A stretch of DNA of 37,052 nt from an uncultured Prevotellaceae bacterium (GCA_900314985.1 OMXL01000031.1:1-37052); one strand, 5' to 3'. Positions 9,643 to 16,577 are shown, counted from the first letter of the stretch. The notes: a model not told the origin generated them from the letters alone. Program-made: numbers and translations.

Positions 9643-9863
9643 AAAAAACGTGGGCATCATCTTGCTCACGTTGTGGTCCTAGGAAAACCAGATAAAGGCA
9701 CAAGAATCAACCCACGTGCCTATTACAGCACGTGTGCTAACTTGCCTGCCTTTATCATTTCCATTTATTGAAATTTCCTAGGTTTCAACGTGAATAGAAC
9801 AATAGCAGAACGCTGTTTATCTCATAAGAAAAGATCTCCTGCTCACTGCAGCTGCTGCAGATT
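9643..9863 (-). ncRNA. Strongly folded small RNA or structured leader upstream of the SNF2 gene
   Basis: A region without any coding frame holds four nested perfect stems: CACGTTG (9667-9673) with CAACGTG (9786-9792); CCTAGGAAA (9678-9686) with TTTCCTAGG (9774-9782); GATAAAGGCA (9691-9700) with TGCCTTTATC (9747-9756); and CACGTGC (9713-9719) with GCACGTG (9728-9734). The result is a rod of about 126 nt with an asymmetric bubble (17 nt against 4 nt) between stems two and three. A promoter on the minus strand at 9870-9877 and a terminator at 9647-9672 frame a transcript of about 220 nt. Size and rod shape recall 6S RNA, but the two ends do not pair, so that identity is only a possibility. It could equally be a leader controlling the SNF2 operon, because the terminator stem competes with the outermost stem. 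Strand is inferred from promoter and terminator. Confidence 0.65.
9647..9672 (-). terminator. Intrinsic terminator at the 3' end of the structured RNA
   Basis: Read on the minus strand, AACGTG-a-GC, an 8-base loop, then GC-c-CACGTT and further Ts make a short stem followed by a T-run (A run at 9643-9648 on the plus strand). Its 5' arm, CAACGTG, is the same segment that closes the long rod, so the two structures exclude each other. Confidence 0.6.
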
Positions 9864-9869
9864 GCTTTG

Positions 9870-9877
9870 CAAAGATA
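9870..9877 (-). promoter_or_regulatory. Bacteroidota -7 promoter element for the structured RNA
   Basis: TATCTTTG on the minus strand fits TAnnTTTG. The upstream -33 element is weak (GTGTTT where TTTG is expected). Transcription would start near 9863. The block 9878-9965 between it and the next gene's terminator is AT-rich and shows nothing else. Confidence 0.6.
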
Positions 9878-9966
9878 CAAAATAATATTATATTATAAAC
9901 ACTACTGCGTAAAAAAACACATTATTTAATAGATAGTGCCTAAACTCTCCCACTTATAAACGCAAA

Positions 9967-9996
9967 AACCAGCACCTCAAAAACAAAGTACTGGTT
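9967..9996 (-). terminator. Intrinsic terminator after the ATPase/unknown gene pair
   Basis: On the minus strand AACCAGTAC and GTGCTGGTT form a 9-bp stem with one G-T pair, a 12-base loop and a T-tail (A-run at 9964-9968). It separates the two-gene unit from the structured RNA and SNF2 operon. Confidence 0.7.
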
Positions 9997-10020
9997 ATTG
10001 TAATGGTGAGAAAAATGAAA

Positions 10021-10668
10021 TTACCAAACGTATGCTTCTGGATAGTTTACAATGACAAAATTGACATTTACATCTTCAACGACTTCTGCAGAAATTGCAT
10101 ATTTGGGCATACTGATAGGGTTTTTTAAGAATGCCTGCATGTTTCCTTTGACATTGCCACGTTCAGGAGTGTAGACTTCACGTGGATCGACAGCAGGGTC
10201 TCTTCTTCCAAATATGAGGACTTTCTCACCAAACTGATCAATAAAAGTCTTTCCACAGGGCTTTCGCAAGAATCTTGCCAGAGAATCGCATACCTGCTGA
10301 TGAGCCTTTATTCGTTTCTTCTCAACATGCTCTTCTGAATAACAACCTAAATCACAGAAAACAACTTTATGGTTATTGGCATCAAACATCAGAAAATCAC
10401 AATGACCACCTTTCGCATATTGTTTTCCATTAAACTGATTCATGTACTCTTCGTGTTCAACTACGGTAATGGTGTTGTCTACAGCGTTGACCTTCATGGT
10501 CTTTTCGTTGCACCCTTTTCTCTCAAGGAACCTTGTTTTGCAATTTTTACAAGCTACTTGATCGCCCAATTCAAATACTCCAGATTTGTTATTGTAGTTC
10601 AAAGTAACAGTAGGGCGAGTCAAACCATACGCTTGTGGCAGATTTTCTTTTAATAGTGTCTCAATCAT
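10021..10668 (-). CDS. Unrecognised 215-residue protein, partner of an AAA ATPase
   Basis: I do not recognise the family. The ATG overlaps the end of the ATPase gene by 8 bases, so the two proteins are almost certainly made and used together. Visible features are a possible metal-binding cluster (C40-x2-C43 with C53), then GGHCDFLMFD (D91) followed by KVVFCDLGCYSEEH (D106, E112, E113) and KKRIKAHQQ. Two beta strands ending in acidic residues followed by a Lys-rich helix resemble a divergent PD-(D/E)XK nuclease, but the canonical lysine after the second acidic residue is not in place, so this is inference. No signal peptide or membrane segment is visible, so it should be cytosolic. In such ATPase pairs the second gene is often the toxic effector. 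A terminator follows it directly. Confidence 0.8.
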   Translation of the reverse strand: MIETLLKENLPQAYGLTRPTVTLNYNNKSGVFELGDQVACKNCKTRFLERKGCNEKTMKVNAVDNTITVVEHEEYMNQFNGKQYAKGGHCDFLMFDANNHKVVFCDLGCYSEEHVEKKRIKAHQQVCDSLARFLRKPCGKTFIDQFGEKVLIFGRRDPAVDPREVYTPERGNVKGNMQAFLKNPISMPKYAISAEVVEDVNVNFVIVNYPEAYVW

Positions 10669-11818
10669 TTGTCAACTCTGTGTATTCGTTGAAAATTGTA
10701 CTCATCATCTCTGTAAGATCAAGTGTATCTACTATATCTCGACCCTTATCATCCTTCATCAGGAGATTCCTTGTGCTGCCATCATGTATCCCATAAATTG
10801 CCAAATTCTCGTTTGAGAGCTTTGCTCTGCCTTCCTTTGTTTGGTTGAGCACAATGTTTAAATAGTTCAAAATGTAGGGGCTGTGCGTAGCCAGCATCAT
10901 GTTCAGTGTGCGGTCGCTTTCAGCATGTAACGCAGTATGGAAGATGCTCTCTATCAGCTTGCACTGAGCGTCAGGGAAAAGGCTTAGTTCGGGCTCTTCA
11001 ATGTGAATGTCCACAACTTTGGTCAATGCGGTAGGTTCTACCACGGAATTGAACTTTTGAATATTTTCTTCTTCATACAAATAGTCCATTACTGAACGCC
11101 TAAAAGCATCTTTGAATGAAAATTCCTTGGCAAAATAATCTACAATTAAGGCAAGTGGCGCAGAAGTCTGAATGCCTGAAGATGCTTCAGTCAGTTCTAT
11201 AGGGGCATGATGATTGTCTATTGGTACTATCTGATAGCGTGTAGGCTTTCCTTTAGGGTGGGTAATTATCATTTTCATACCCACAAAGTTCAAGACAAGC
11301 TCTTTGTCGCCTTTAGATGCACGTCCAAAGTCTTCGTTTGTTTCATGAAAATAGAAACCGAGTGTCGCCCCTTTATTCACCCATGATGTCTGTACCCATG
11401 TAGGAATTATATTACGGTTCTCAGAAACATATGAGTCCTTGCACAGCATCAAATGATGTGATTCTATCACAACAGTTTTTTTAAGGCTGCCGTTTTCTAT
11501 ACGCACTTCATAGCTCCCGCCATCATCCATTTGCACGCGATAGACAATCAAGCTGTCCTTGGTAAACATTTTAGTCATTCCTTGACGTTGAATCATCTTA
11601 TCAAGGCGAATTCTGAATGGAGATTTCGTAATCTTTGAACGGTATAAGTATGAACGAATATTAGCCATTTTGTAGAGATAGCGCATCATGGCCACTACTT
11701 TCATCAGTGTACTCTTTCCACTGGCTGACTCACCTATCAAGATTGTGAACTGTTTTAGCTCAAGATCCTCGATGTTTGTAAGAGGACCAAAATTCTTAAT
11801 TGTGATATATTCTTTCAT
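10661..11818 (-). CDS. AAA/ABC-type ATPase (AAA_21, OLD/RecF-like), defence-associated
   Basis: A 385-residue SMC/RecF-type ATPase head without a long coiled coil. GESASGKST (29-37) is Walker A, ELTEASSGIQT is the ABC-signature-like block, VDIHIEEPELSLFP is Walker B with the catalytic glutamate, and MLATHSPYIL is the switch-histidine block. This arrangement is that of AAA_21 proteins such as those in PARIS (AriA), Septu (PtuA) and related two-gene systems. Its partner is not a recognisable TOPRIM (DUF4435) or HNH protein, so it does not fit those named systems. It sits next to a methyltransferase/helicase cluster and has its own promoter 77 bases upstream. Sensor of infection or DNA damage is the likely role; that is inference from family and context. 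Confidence 0.88.
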   Translation of the reverse strand: MKEYITIKNFGPLTNIEDLELKQFTILIGESASGKSTLMKVVAMMRYLYKMANIRSYLYRSKITKSPFRIRLDKMIQRQGMTKMFTKDSLIVYRVQMDDGGSYEVRIENGSLKKTVVIESHHLMLCKDSYVSENRNIIPTWVQTSWVNKGATLGFYFHETNEDFGRASKGDKELVLNFVGMKMIITHPKGKPTRYQIVPIDNHHAPIELTEASSGIQTSAPLALIVDYFAKEFSFKDAFRRSVMDYLYEEENIQKFNSVVEPTALTKVVDIHIEEPELSLFPDAQCKLIESIFHTALHAESDRTLNMMLATHSPYILNYLNIVLNQTKEGRAKLSNENLAIYGIHDGSTRNLLMKDDKGRDIVDTLDLTEMMSTIFNEYTELTND

Positions 11819-11894
11819 AACTTATTGTTTTTTCTCGTCTTTAACATATGGTTTGTCTGTTCCTGCTTATTGCGACAACCGTAGATTGCACCTG

Positions 11895-11926
11895 CAAAGA
11901 TAGTAATTATTGAGTAAAGTGCAAAA
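11895..11926 (-). promoter_or_regulatory. Promoter of the ATPase/unknown pair
   Basis: On the minus strand TTTTG (11922-11926) is followed after 19 bases by TATCTTTG (11895-11902), an almost ideal Bacteroidota sigma-ABfr promoter. Transcription would begin near 11888, leaving a leader of about 70 nt. Confidence 0.7.
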
Positions 11927-11970
11927 GAAAAGACGAAATAATTTAAAATTGTAAGATGTAAAAAGAAAGA

Positions 11971-11999
11971 CTCCCCAGCAGCCTCACGCTGCTGGGGAG
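11971..11999 (-). terminator. Strong terminator after the HU/smalltalk unit
   Basis: A perfect 12-bp stem CTCCCCAGCAGC/GCTGCTGGGGAG with a 5-base loop is followed on the minus strand by a T-rich tail (TCTTTCTTTTT). It lies 5 bases after the smalltalk stop codon. Confidence 0.85.
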
Positions 12000-12004
12000 A
12001 ATTG

Positions 12005-12103
12005 TTAGAAGATGGCCTTGGCCATAGCGGTTCCACCAAAGGCGGTCAAGAGGGCTGTCAGGATGGTGATGACAATCTGAATAATGGTCTTCCACTTTTT
12101 CAT
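12005..12103 (-). CDS. Smalltalk peptide (32 residues)
   Basis: A 32-residue frame starts MKKWKTIIQIVITILTAL and ends AKAIF: two lysines and a tryptophan followed by one hydrophobic segment and a Gly/Ala-rich tail. I recognise this as the 'smalltalk protein' of Bacteroidales, a tiny peptide typically encoded right after an HU-like gene, as here (71 bases downstream). It probably inserts in the membrane. Its function is not known. It lies between the HU gene and a strong terminator, which supports co-transcription. The assignment rests on the sequence pattern and the position, which agree. Confidence 0.85.
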   Translation of the reverse strand: MKKWKTIIQIVITILTALLTAFGGTAMAKAIF

Positions 12104-12174
12104 AGCTATTATTCACTTTTCGTTATTCTTTGACATAAATGTACAAAGTGTGGCGTTGCAATCACTAGGCGACA

Positions 12175-12615
12175 TTAGTCGCCGCTCTGAACATCCTTTT
12201 CAACCTTGTTCTCAGGCAGCTCCTGGACGGCGACACTCTCGAGGAATGTCTTGGAGTGGTTGCCGGCAGAGTCGGTACTGCGCTCAGGTGTGAACACGAT
12301 GTGGACATCCTTGATGTTGTCGGTGACGGTGAAGGCCTTTGCCGAGCGTGCCCCCTTGCAGTTGATACCGATCTTGAACGAACCGAAGCCATCGAGCTTC
12401 ACACGCTTAGAGTCTTGCAACTGGTCGCGCATGGTCTCAATCATCTCCTCGATGACGGCGCGGATGTCGCTGACCTTCACGGTACAGTTGCGCTGCATGA
12501 TGGCTGCCAACTGTTTGGTATTGATGGTACTCGTGGGCACCATGCGTGCATACCACTTTCCACTACGCTTCGTTCCAACACTCTGATCTTGATGTAATCT
12601 ATAAAATACTGGCAT
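12175..12615 (-). CDS. HU-like DNA-binding protein
   Basis: A 146-residue protein. Residues 20-110 match the HU/IHF fold used by Bacteroidales HU-like proteins: ARMVPTSTINTKQLAAIM, a helical DIRAVIEEMIETMRDQL, and the strand KRVKLDGFGSFKIGINCKG. The beta-arm part (DNIKDVHIVFTPE) is shorter than in classical HU, and the charged C-terminal tail of about 35 residues is not part of the fold. Such proteins bind DNA and are often encoded in several variable copies per genome. It is the first gene of a two-gene unit with the smalltalk peptide and has a promoter about 70 bases upstream. The ATG at 12615 starts directly before the conserved N-terminal MPVFYRL block. Confidence 0.88.
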   Translation of the reverse strand: MPVFYRLHQDQSVGTKRSGKWYARMVPTSTINTKQLAAIMQRNCTVKVSDIRAVIEEMIETMRDQLQDSKRVKLDGFGSFKIGINCKGARSAKAFTVTDNIKDVHIVFTPERSTDSAGNHSKTFLESVAVQELPENKVEKDVQSGD

Positions 12616-12681
12616 AATTTTTGTCTCCTATAATTTAAGTTTGTAATTAATTTGAATTGTTGTTGTCATTGATTGACGATG

Positions 12682-12689
12682 CAAAGATA
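12682..12689 (-). promoter_or_regulatory. -7 promoter element for the HU/smalltalk unit
   Basis: TATCTTTG on the minus strand matches TAnnTTTG. No good TTTG is found 19-20 bases upstream. Start of transcription would be near 12675, giving a leader of about 60 nt. Confidence 0.55.
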
Positions 12690-12751
12690 CAAACAATTAC
12701 AGGACTGACCATGCAAGTACCCCAGTTCGGTGCTACGCGAAGAATAATACT

Positions 12752-12957
12752 ACTCAACTTTCGCAAGCTTCGCTTGCCTTGTAGATAAAAGGAGTTAGAA
12801 GAAGATAAAAGAAGATAAAAGACAGTAGTTTTGCTGCAGAATAGCCGCAGACAGAGTAACGTCCTCTGTCTTCCGCCGCTGATAAGCGGCTATCTACCTC
12901 TATCTTCATATATCTACTTAACATGCGAAACTTGAATAATACTATTTTAAGTTGAGT
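12752..12957. repeat. Nested palindromic intergenic element (foldback/MITE-like)
   Basis: The 326 bases between the HU and clostripain genes contain no coding frame but a set of nested inverted repeats: ACTCAACTT (12752-12760) with AAGTTGAGT (12949-12957); TTTCGC (12759-12764) with GCGAAA (12925-12930); GTAGATA (12781-12787) with TATCTAC (12911-12917); ATAGCCGC (12841-12848) with GCGGCTAT (12886-12893); and AGACAGAG (12849-12856) with CTCTGTCT (12864-12871). Local hairpins GCAAG-cttcg-CTTGC (12763-12777) and GCCGCT-gata-AGCGGC (12875-12890) add to it, and AGATAAAAG occurs three times (12783-12821). One end overlaps the last codons of the clostripain gene. It resembles a foldback element; no transposase is present. 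Confidence 0.55.
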
Positions 12958-14468
12958 AAGTCGGGGAGGTCGATGTTGAAGTCTGCGTAGCTGTAATATG
13001 GAGGCTCCTGCTCGTTGATCATCAGCCAGCGACTCCAGCCAGTGGCTCGGTCGAAGGCCAGTTGCTGGTAGGTACTCTCGAGCGTGCCGCCCCACGTGCC
13101 ATTAGGTTTCATGGTCTGCGTGTCATGATCCAACATGTACAATGAACCGTCTGGGTAGAAGGTCAGGAAATAGGAGAATTGGTAGTCACCATTGTCGTCT
13201 TTCTCGTAGTTGCAGCAGTTGTAGTGCCCCAGTGTGCAGACCAGGATGCTACAATCGATGATGAGGCCGTATTTCTCTAAGAATTCACTGTTATGCTTGC
13301 TGACGACAGTACGCTTGTAGGATTCGTCGAGTTCGGCATAGAAAGCGTCGTCAATCACTTCGGGCGCTATGCGATGTATGCCTTCGTAATAGTCTCCAAG
13401 GTCGAATTCGGGTTGGCTGTTGCACACGCGGGGAATGTATTCGGTTACCTTGTTAATCTTCTGCTTGACGGTTTCGTCACCGCTTTGGTAGGCTGCAATA
13501 AGCTTGTCGGTGAACAATTTCCAATTCTGTCCGAAGGCATCGAGGGCTGCAGTGCGGATAACACTCATATCATGATAGTTGTTTTTGACCCACTGTTTCA
13601 TGGCCTCGTCCCAAAAACTGACAACCTGACGGTTGTATTCAGAAAGGGCCGTCTCAATGTCGTCTGGATATGTGGCCAGCAAATCAACCAGATAGTCGTA
13701 GTGCCCGCCGTATCCTGGCACGACGAAGGTGGAGAGTATGAGGTAGTCGGCCAGGTCTTTCAACTCGTATTGATACTCGATGGCGTTCATCAGACAAGCA
13801 TCCATGTAGATAGTTTGCATGTGAACGGCGGCGTTGGAGAGTGCGCGCTTGAGAGATAGTGCTGTGAAGTGCTTAAAATCATTGCCGTCATCATAGTTGA
13901 CACCACGGGTGGCAGCCACCTCCTCAGGTAGTTCGTCATGGGGCACGTATCCGCCACCATGGTCTGAGAGAATGAGCATGTAGTGCTTGGCAGGATAGGT
14001 TTTGGCGGCCCAGTTGATGAAGTTGGTCAGCGAGTCGGTGCAGGATAGGTCGGCATTCTTCTCGCCGTAGATCATATCTTGGGTGAGAATGTCGTCAAAA
14101 TTTTTGTAAGTCTTGTCAGCATCGTGCTCTACAACGAAGCGGATACTTTGACTGCCGTAATTTTTGTCCGCTTCGGGTGTGGAGTATTTAAATTCGCGTA
14201 GACACTCCTCAGTTGAGAACTTGTATTGTGCCACGATGTTCATATGCTCGTAGCTCTCTGTCTTGCCCTGATAGAACTGCGTCAGGTTTTCGAGGATTTC
14301 CTCGTCAAGACTGGCTCCGCCGTTACCATAGAACAGGATGGTGTAGTCTGCCAGTTGTTCTGGCTCTGGTGAGGTTATGGGACTGTCGTCCTCACTGGTA
14401 CACGATGTCAGCATCGTCATTGTCATCATCAGCGTTATGGCCGCTGCCGCCATGAGAAGTTTTTTCAT
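12942..14468 (-). CDS. Clostripain-family (C11) cysteine peptidase, lipoprotein
   Basis: A 508-residue secreted protein. The N-terminus MKKLLMAAAAITL ends in the lipobox LTSC (Cys23), so it should be lipid-anchored in the periplasm or on the surface. The peptidase dyad is visible: LILSDHGGGY (His170) and IYMDACLMNAIEYQ (Cys225), as in clostripain and gingipain-like C11 enzymes, which cut after basic residues and are often Ca2+-dependent. The C-terminal half (300-508) is less conserved and may be a partner domain. Similar lipoproteins occur in gut Bacteroidales, where some activate toxins or degrade host peptides; the substrate here is unknown. The gene follows a small membrane-protein gene by 30 bases and may share its promoter. 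Its stop codon lies inside the palindromic element. Confidence 0.9.
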   Translation of the reverse strand: MKKLLMAAAAITLMMTMTMLTSCTSEDDSPITSPEPEQLADYTILFYGNGGASLDEEILENLTQFYQGKTESYEHMNIVAQYKFSTEECLREFKYSTPEADKNYGSQSIRFVVEHDADKTYKNFDDILTQDMIYGEKNADLSCTDSLTNFINWAAKTYPAKHYMLILSDHGGGYVPHDELPEEVAATRGVNYDDGNDFKHFTALSLKRALSNAAVHMQTIYMDACLMNAIEYQYELKDLADYLILSTFVVPGYGGHYDYLVDLLATYPDDIETALSEYNRQVVSFWDEAMKQWVKNNYHDMSVIRTAALDAFGQNWKLFTDKLIAAYQSGDETVKQKINKVTEYIPRVCNSQPEFDLGDYYEGIHRIAPEVIDDAFYAELDESYKRTVVSKHNSEFLEKYGLIIDCSILVCTLGHYNCCNYEKDDNGDYQFSYFLTFYPDGSLYMLDHDTQTMKPNGTWGGTLESTYQQLAFDRATGWSRWLMINEQEPPYYSYADFNIDLPDLLNLK

Positions 14469-14498
14469 TTGGATTAAGTTTTATATGTCAATAAATAA

Positions 14499-14705
14499 TT
14501 ATGTATTCTTTGTGGACGAGATTATAAATTTCTTTATCTTCTCTCGCAACTCCATGTTCTCGGTAATGAATCTCTCCAGGTGAACATTGTTGTCGCTGAT
14601 TCGCCAACGCAGATATACAATGATAGCCACGAAGATAAGGATAACCAAGACTACGGCCACCCCTAATGCTACAGCTATTATAAATGCCCACTCACTGTTC
14701 ATCAT
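14499..14705 (-). CDS. Small single-pass membrane protein, unknown function
   Basis: A 68-residue frame from the ATG at 14705 (tandem ATGs). I do not recognise it. Residues 3-35 hold one long hydrophobic segment (WAFIIAVALGVAVVLVI and on to VYL), followed by RWR and a charged, helical tail (ITENMELREKIKKFI) that should face the cytoplasm. An upstream in-frame start at 14744 would lie before the promoter element at 14734-14741 and was not used. Another overlapping frame (14488-14691) is not convincing. It lies 30 bases upstream of the clostripain gene on the same strand. Confidence 0.6.
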   Translation of the reverse strand: MMNSEWAFIIAVALGVAVVLVILIFVAIIVYLRWRISDNNVHLERFITENMELREKIKKFIISSTKNT

Positions 14706-14733
14706 GTTTGTCTGTTTTCTGCGTTTCTGGTTG

Positions 14734-14741
14734 CAAAAGTA
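14734..14741 (-). promoter_or_regulatory. -7 promoter element for the small membrane protein and clostripain genes
   Basis: TACTTTTG on the minus strand matches TAnnTTTG, with transcription expected to start near 14727, about 22 bases before the ATG at 14705. The -33 element is weak. Confidence 0.5.
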
Positions 14742-14809
14742 CAATGAGTCAGCGAAGCAGATGTCTCACTGGTGGAAAAAGATGTTTCAAATCTGGGAAA
14801 TATCAAAAA

Positions 14810-14840
14810 AGCCCCATTTCATCGGGATTGAAATGGGGCT
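14810..14840 (-). terminator. Strong terminator after the TPR/AraC regulator
   Basis: A perfect 11-bp stem AGCCCCATTTC/GAAATGGGGCT with a 9-base loop is followed on the minus strand by TTTTTT (A-run 14805-14810). It lies 18 bases beyond the regulator's stop codon. Confidence 0.85.
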
Positions 14841-14858
14841 AAATACTGAATTCTTTAG

Positions 14859-16553
14859 CTATGATTGCTTCTCTTTGGCTACCTCGCGAAACTCACTACA
14901 CGTCATGCCATACGCATTACGGAACAAGCGAGCCAAGGTGGCGCGACTGGGAATACCCGACATCTCGCCGATGATGGCAATCGGATCATTGGTGGTTTTG
15001 AGCAGTCGGACCACATGCTCCAAGCGGTAGCGGGTAATGAAGTCTGTAACGGTCTCGCCATTCGAACACTCATGAATGGCTTGTGCCACATACTTGGCAT
15101 TGGTTCCGAGGAGCTGAGCCAGTGTGTCGCGGTTCAGGTTCTCTTCGGTATAGGGCTGCTGCTCCTTCATAAGTGTGCAGATGCGGCGGTAGAGTTGCTG
15201 CCCAGCAGTAAGTGTCTCCTCTGGTTCAGCCTGCAACTGCTCTATGGCCAGTTGCTCTTCCCGTTCGCGCTGCTCAATCTCTACCAGCAGGCGGCGGTTC
15301 TTCTCCAGCAGTTCCTTATTATATTGATGAGAACGCCACAGGAAGTAGGCGATGAGCAGACAGATAAGGAATACGCCAACGAGGATGATGCGGTGGATGA
15401 TGAGTGACTGGCGGCGGCTGGTAATCTCTGTCTCCTTCTGGTGGATTTCCTCTTGCTGCTCGACGTCAATCTTTTTTTCCTGCAGGTGAATGGAATCGGT
15501 CAGATGGCGTATATAGTCACCATAAGCGATGGCCTCGTCCTTGCGTCCAGCCTTTTCCAACGCCCTATAATGACTCATCATGAAGTTGTTGATATAGTTG
15601 CTGTTGATGTCGCTACCTTTGGCCAAATAGAGAGAGTCGGTCTTGCGGAACATGCGGATGGCCTCGTCGTAGCGACCAATCATGGTCAGATAGCGGGCTT
15701 CGGCTACCAAGTCGTAGGTCGACAGGTCTGATGCCTGCCGATGCTCCTGATAGAGTGCATCGGCCTTGTCGTAAAGCCCATTGGCGGCATAGTTCAGGGC
15801 TTGGGTGATGATGTTGTTCTTGCTGCGTACGTTATAAACATACTCTGGCATGTCTGGACAGCGTTTCATGCGGGCTATGGCGGTGTCGCCTTTTGCAATC
15901 AGGGGCAGTGTCTTTTTGATCTTGCCCCACTCCAGATAGAACTCCGTCGTCTCTATAACGGCTATGGCCAGGCCATCGATGACCCAGTAGTCTTTGGGGC
16001 TTGTTATGCTGTCTATCAGCAGGTTGATGCCTTCCAGATAATAGCGCTCGGCCTTCTCCATATGTCCCATATCCTTCTCGCAATCGCCTTTGAATATGAG
16101 TAAACGGCTCTTTACCCCCAGGGTTGTCTGCTCTTCTACGTCACCCTTCCCTAAGTATTCATTCACCTCGTCGGCTATTTGGAGGGCCTTTCCCCATTCG
16201 CCATGTCTTTTCAGCTCCTTGCAGAGCCAGAGAACTTGTGAATAGTAGCTAAAGCCTTCGCTTGCCAGTTCGGGATGATCCTTGAATTGTTCGCCGTAGA
16301 AAATAGCCAATCGTGACTTACCCATTTGTGCGTATAAGGTAGATCTGAGAAAATTGGCTGCATCTGTCGAAATTAAGCACACCTGCTCGGCACTATCTAC
16401 CCGTGCCAGCGCCTTTTCGGGGTTTTCGAACAACATTCCCTGCAGTTCGTATATCAGCCCTTTCACTTCCTCACTGCGATTCGGCTTTGTGCAGCCTATC
16501 GTCAAAGCCAGTATGGCAAAAAATAATAGAAGATGTCTTGTCAGTCTCATCAT
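14859..16553 (-). CDS. Membrane-anchored TPR regulator with AraC-type HTH
   Basis: About 564 residues from the tandem ATGs at 16553. The N-terminus (MMRLTRHLLLFFAILALTIGC) is a signal peptide or signal anchor ending in a possible lipobox cysteine (residue 21). Residues 30-360 are helical tetratricopeptide-like repeats (YSQVLWLCKELKRHGEWGKAL, ARYLTMIGRYDEAIRMF). A membrane span follows near 390-410 (IILVGVFLICLLIAYFLW), then a coiled coil (ELLEKNRRLLVEIEQRE), and at the C-terminus an AraC-type helix-turn-helix (DTLAQLLGTNAKYVAQAI, ITRYRLEHVVRLL, SRATLARLFRNAYGMTCSEF). The layout places the TPR sensor outside and the DNA-binding domain inside the membrane, a one-component design found in Bacteroidota. 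A longer start at 16580 would lie upstream of the promoter. Targets are unknown. Confidence 0.87.
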   Translation of the reverse strand: MMRLTRHLLLFFAILALTIGCTKPNRSEEVKGLIYELQGMLFENPEKALARVDSAEQVCLISTDAANFLRSTLYAQMGKSRLAIFYGEQFKDHPELASEGFSYYSQVLWLCKELKRHGEWGKALQIADEVNEYLGKGDVEEQTTLGVKSRLLIFKGDCEKDMGHMEKAERYYLEGINLLIDSITSPKDYWVIDGLAIAVIETTEFYLEWGKIKKTLPLIAKGDTAIARMKRCPDMPEYVYNVRSKNNIITQALNYAANGLYDKADALYQEHRQASDLSTYDLVAEARYLTMIGRYDEAIRMFRKTDSLYLAKGSDINSNYINNFMMSHYRALEKAGRKDEAIAYGDYIRHLTDSIHLQEKKIDVEQQEEIHQKETEITSRRQSLIIHRIILVGVFLICLLIAYFLWRSHQYNKELLEKNRRLLVEIEQREREEQLAIEQLQAEPEETLTAGQQLYRRICTLMKEQQPYTEENLNRDTLAQLLGTNAKYVAQAIHECSNGETVTDFITRYRLEHVVRLLKTTNDPIAIIGEMSGIPSRATLARLFRNAYGMTCSEFREVAKEKQS

Positions 16554-16569
16554 TTGGCTATTTATGCTG

Positions 16570-16577
16570 CAAAAGTA
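16570..16577 (-). promoter_or_regulatory. -7 promoter element for the TPR/AraC regulator
   Basis: TACTTTTG on the minus strand. The predicted start of transcription near 16563 leaves only about 10 bases before the ATG at 16553, and rules out the in-frame start at 16580. Confidence 0.5.

Noticed and set aside
9643-9863. Retron msr-msd RNA
   Set aside because: No reverse transcriptase gene is present anywhere in the window, and the typical branching-guanosine repeats were not seen.
13293-13859. A 188-codon open frame on the plus strand
   Set aside because: It is antisense to the clostripain gene, which carries its catalytic His and Cys in the other strand.
14488-14691. A second small frame overlapping the small membrane protein gene
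   Set aside because: Its translation is compositionally odd (cysteine- and arginine-containing, no coherent membrane segment), whereas the other frame gives a clean single-pass membrane protein.
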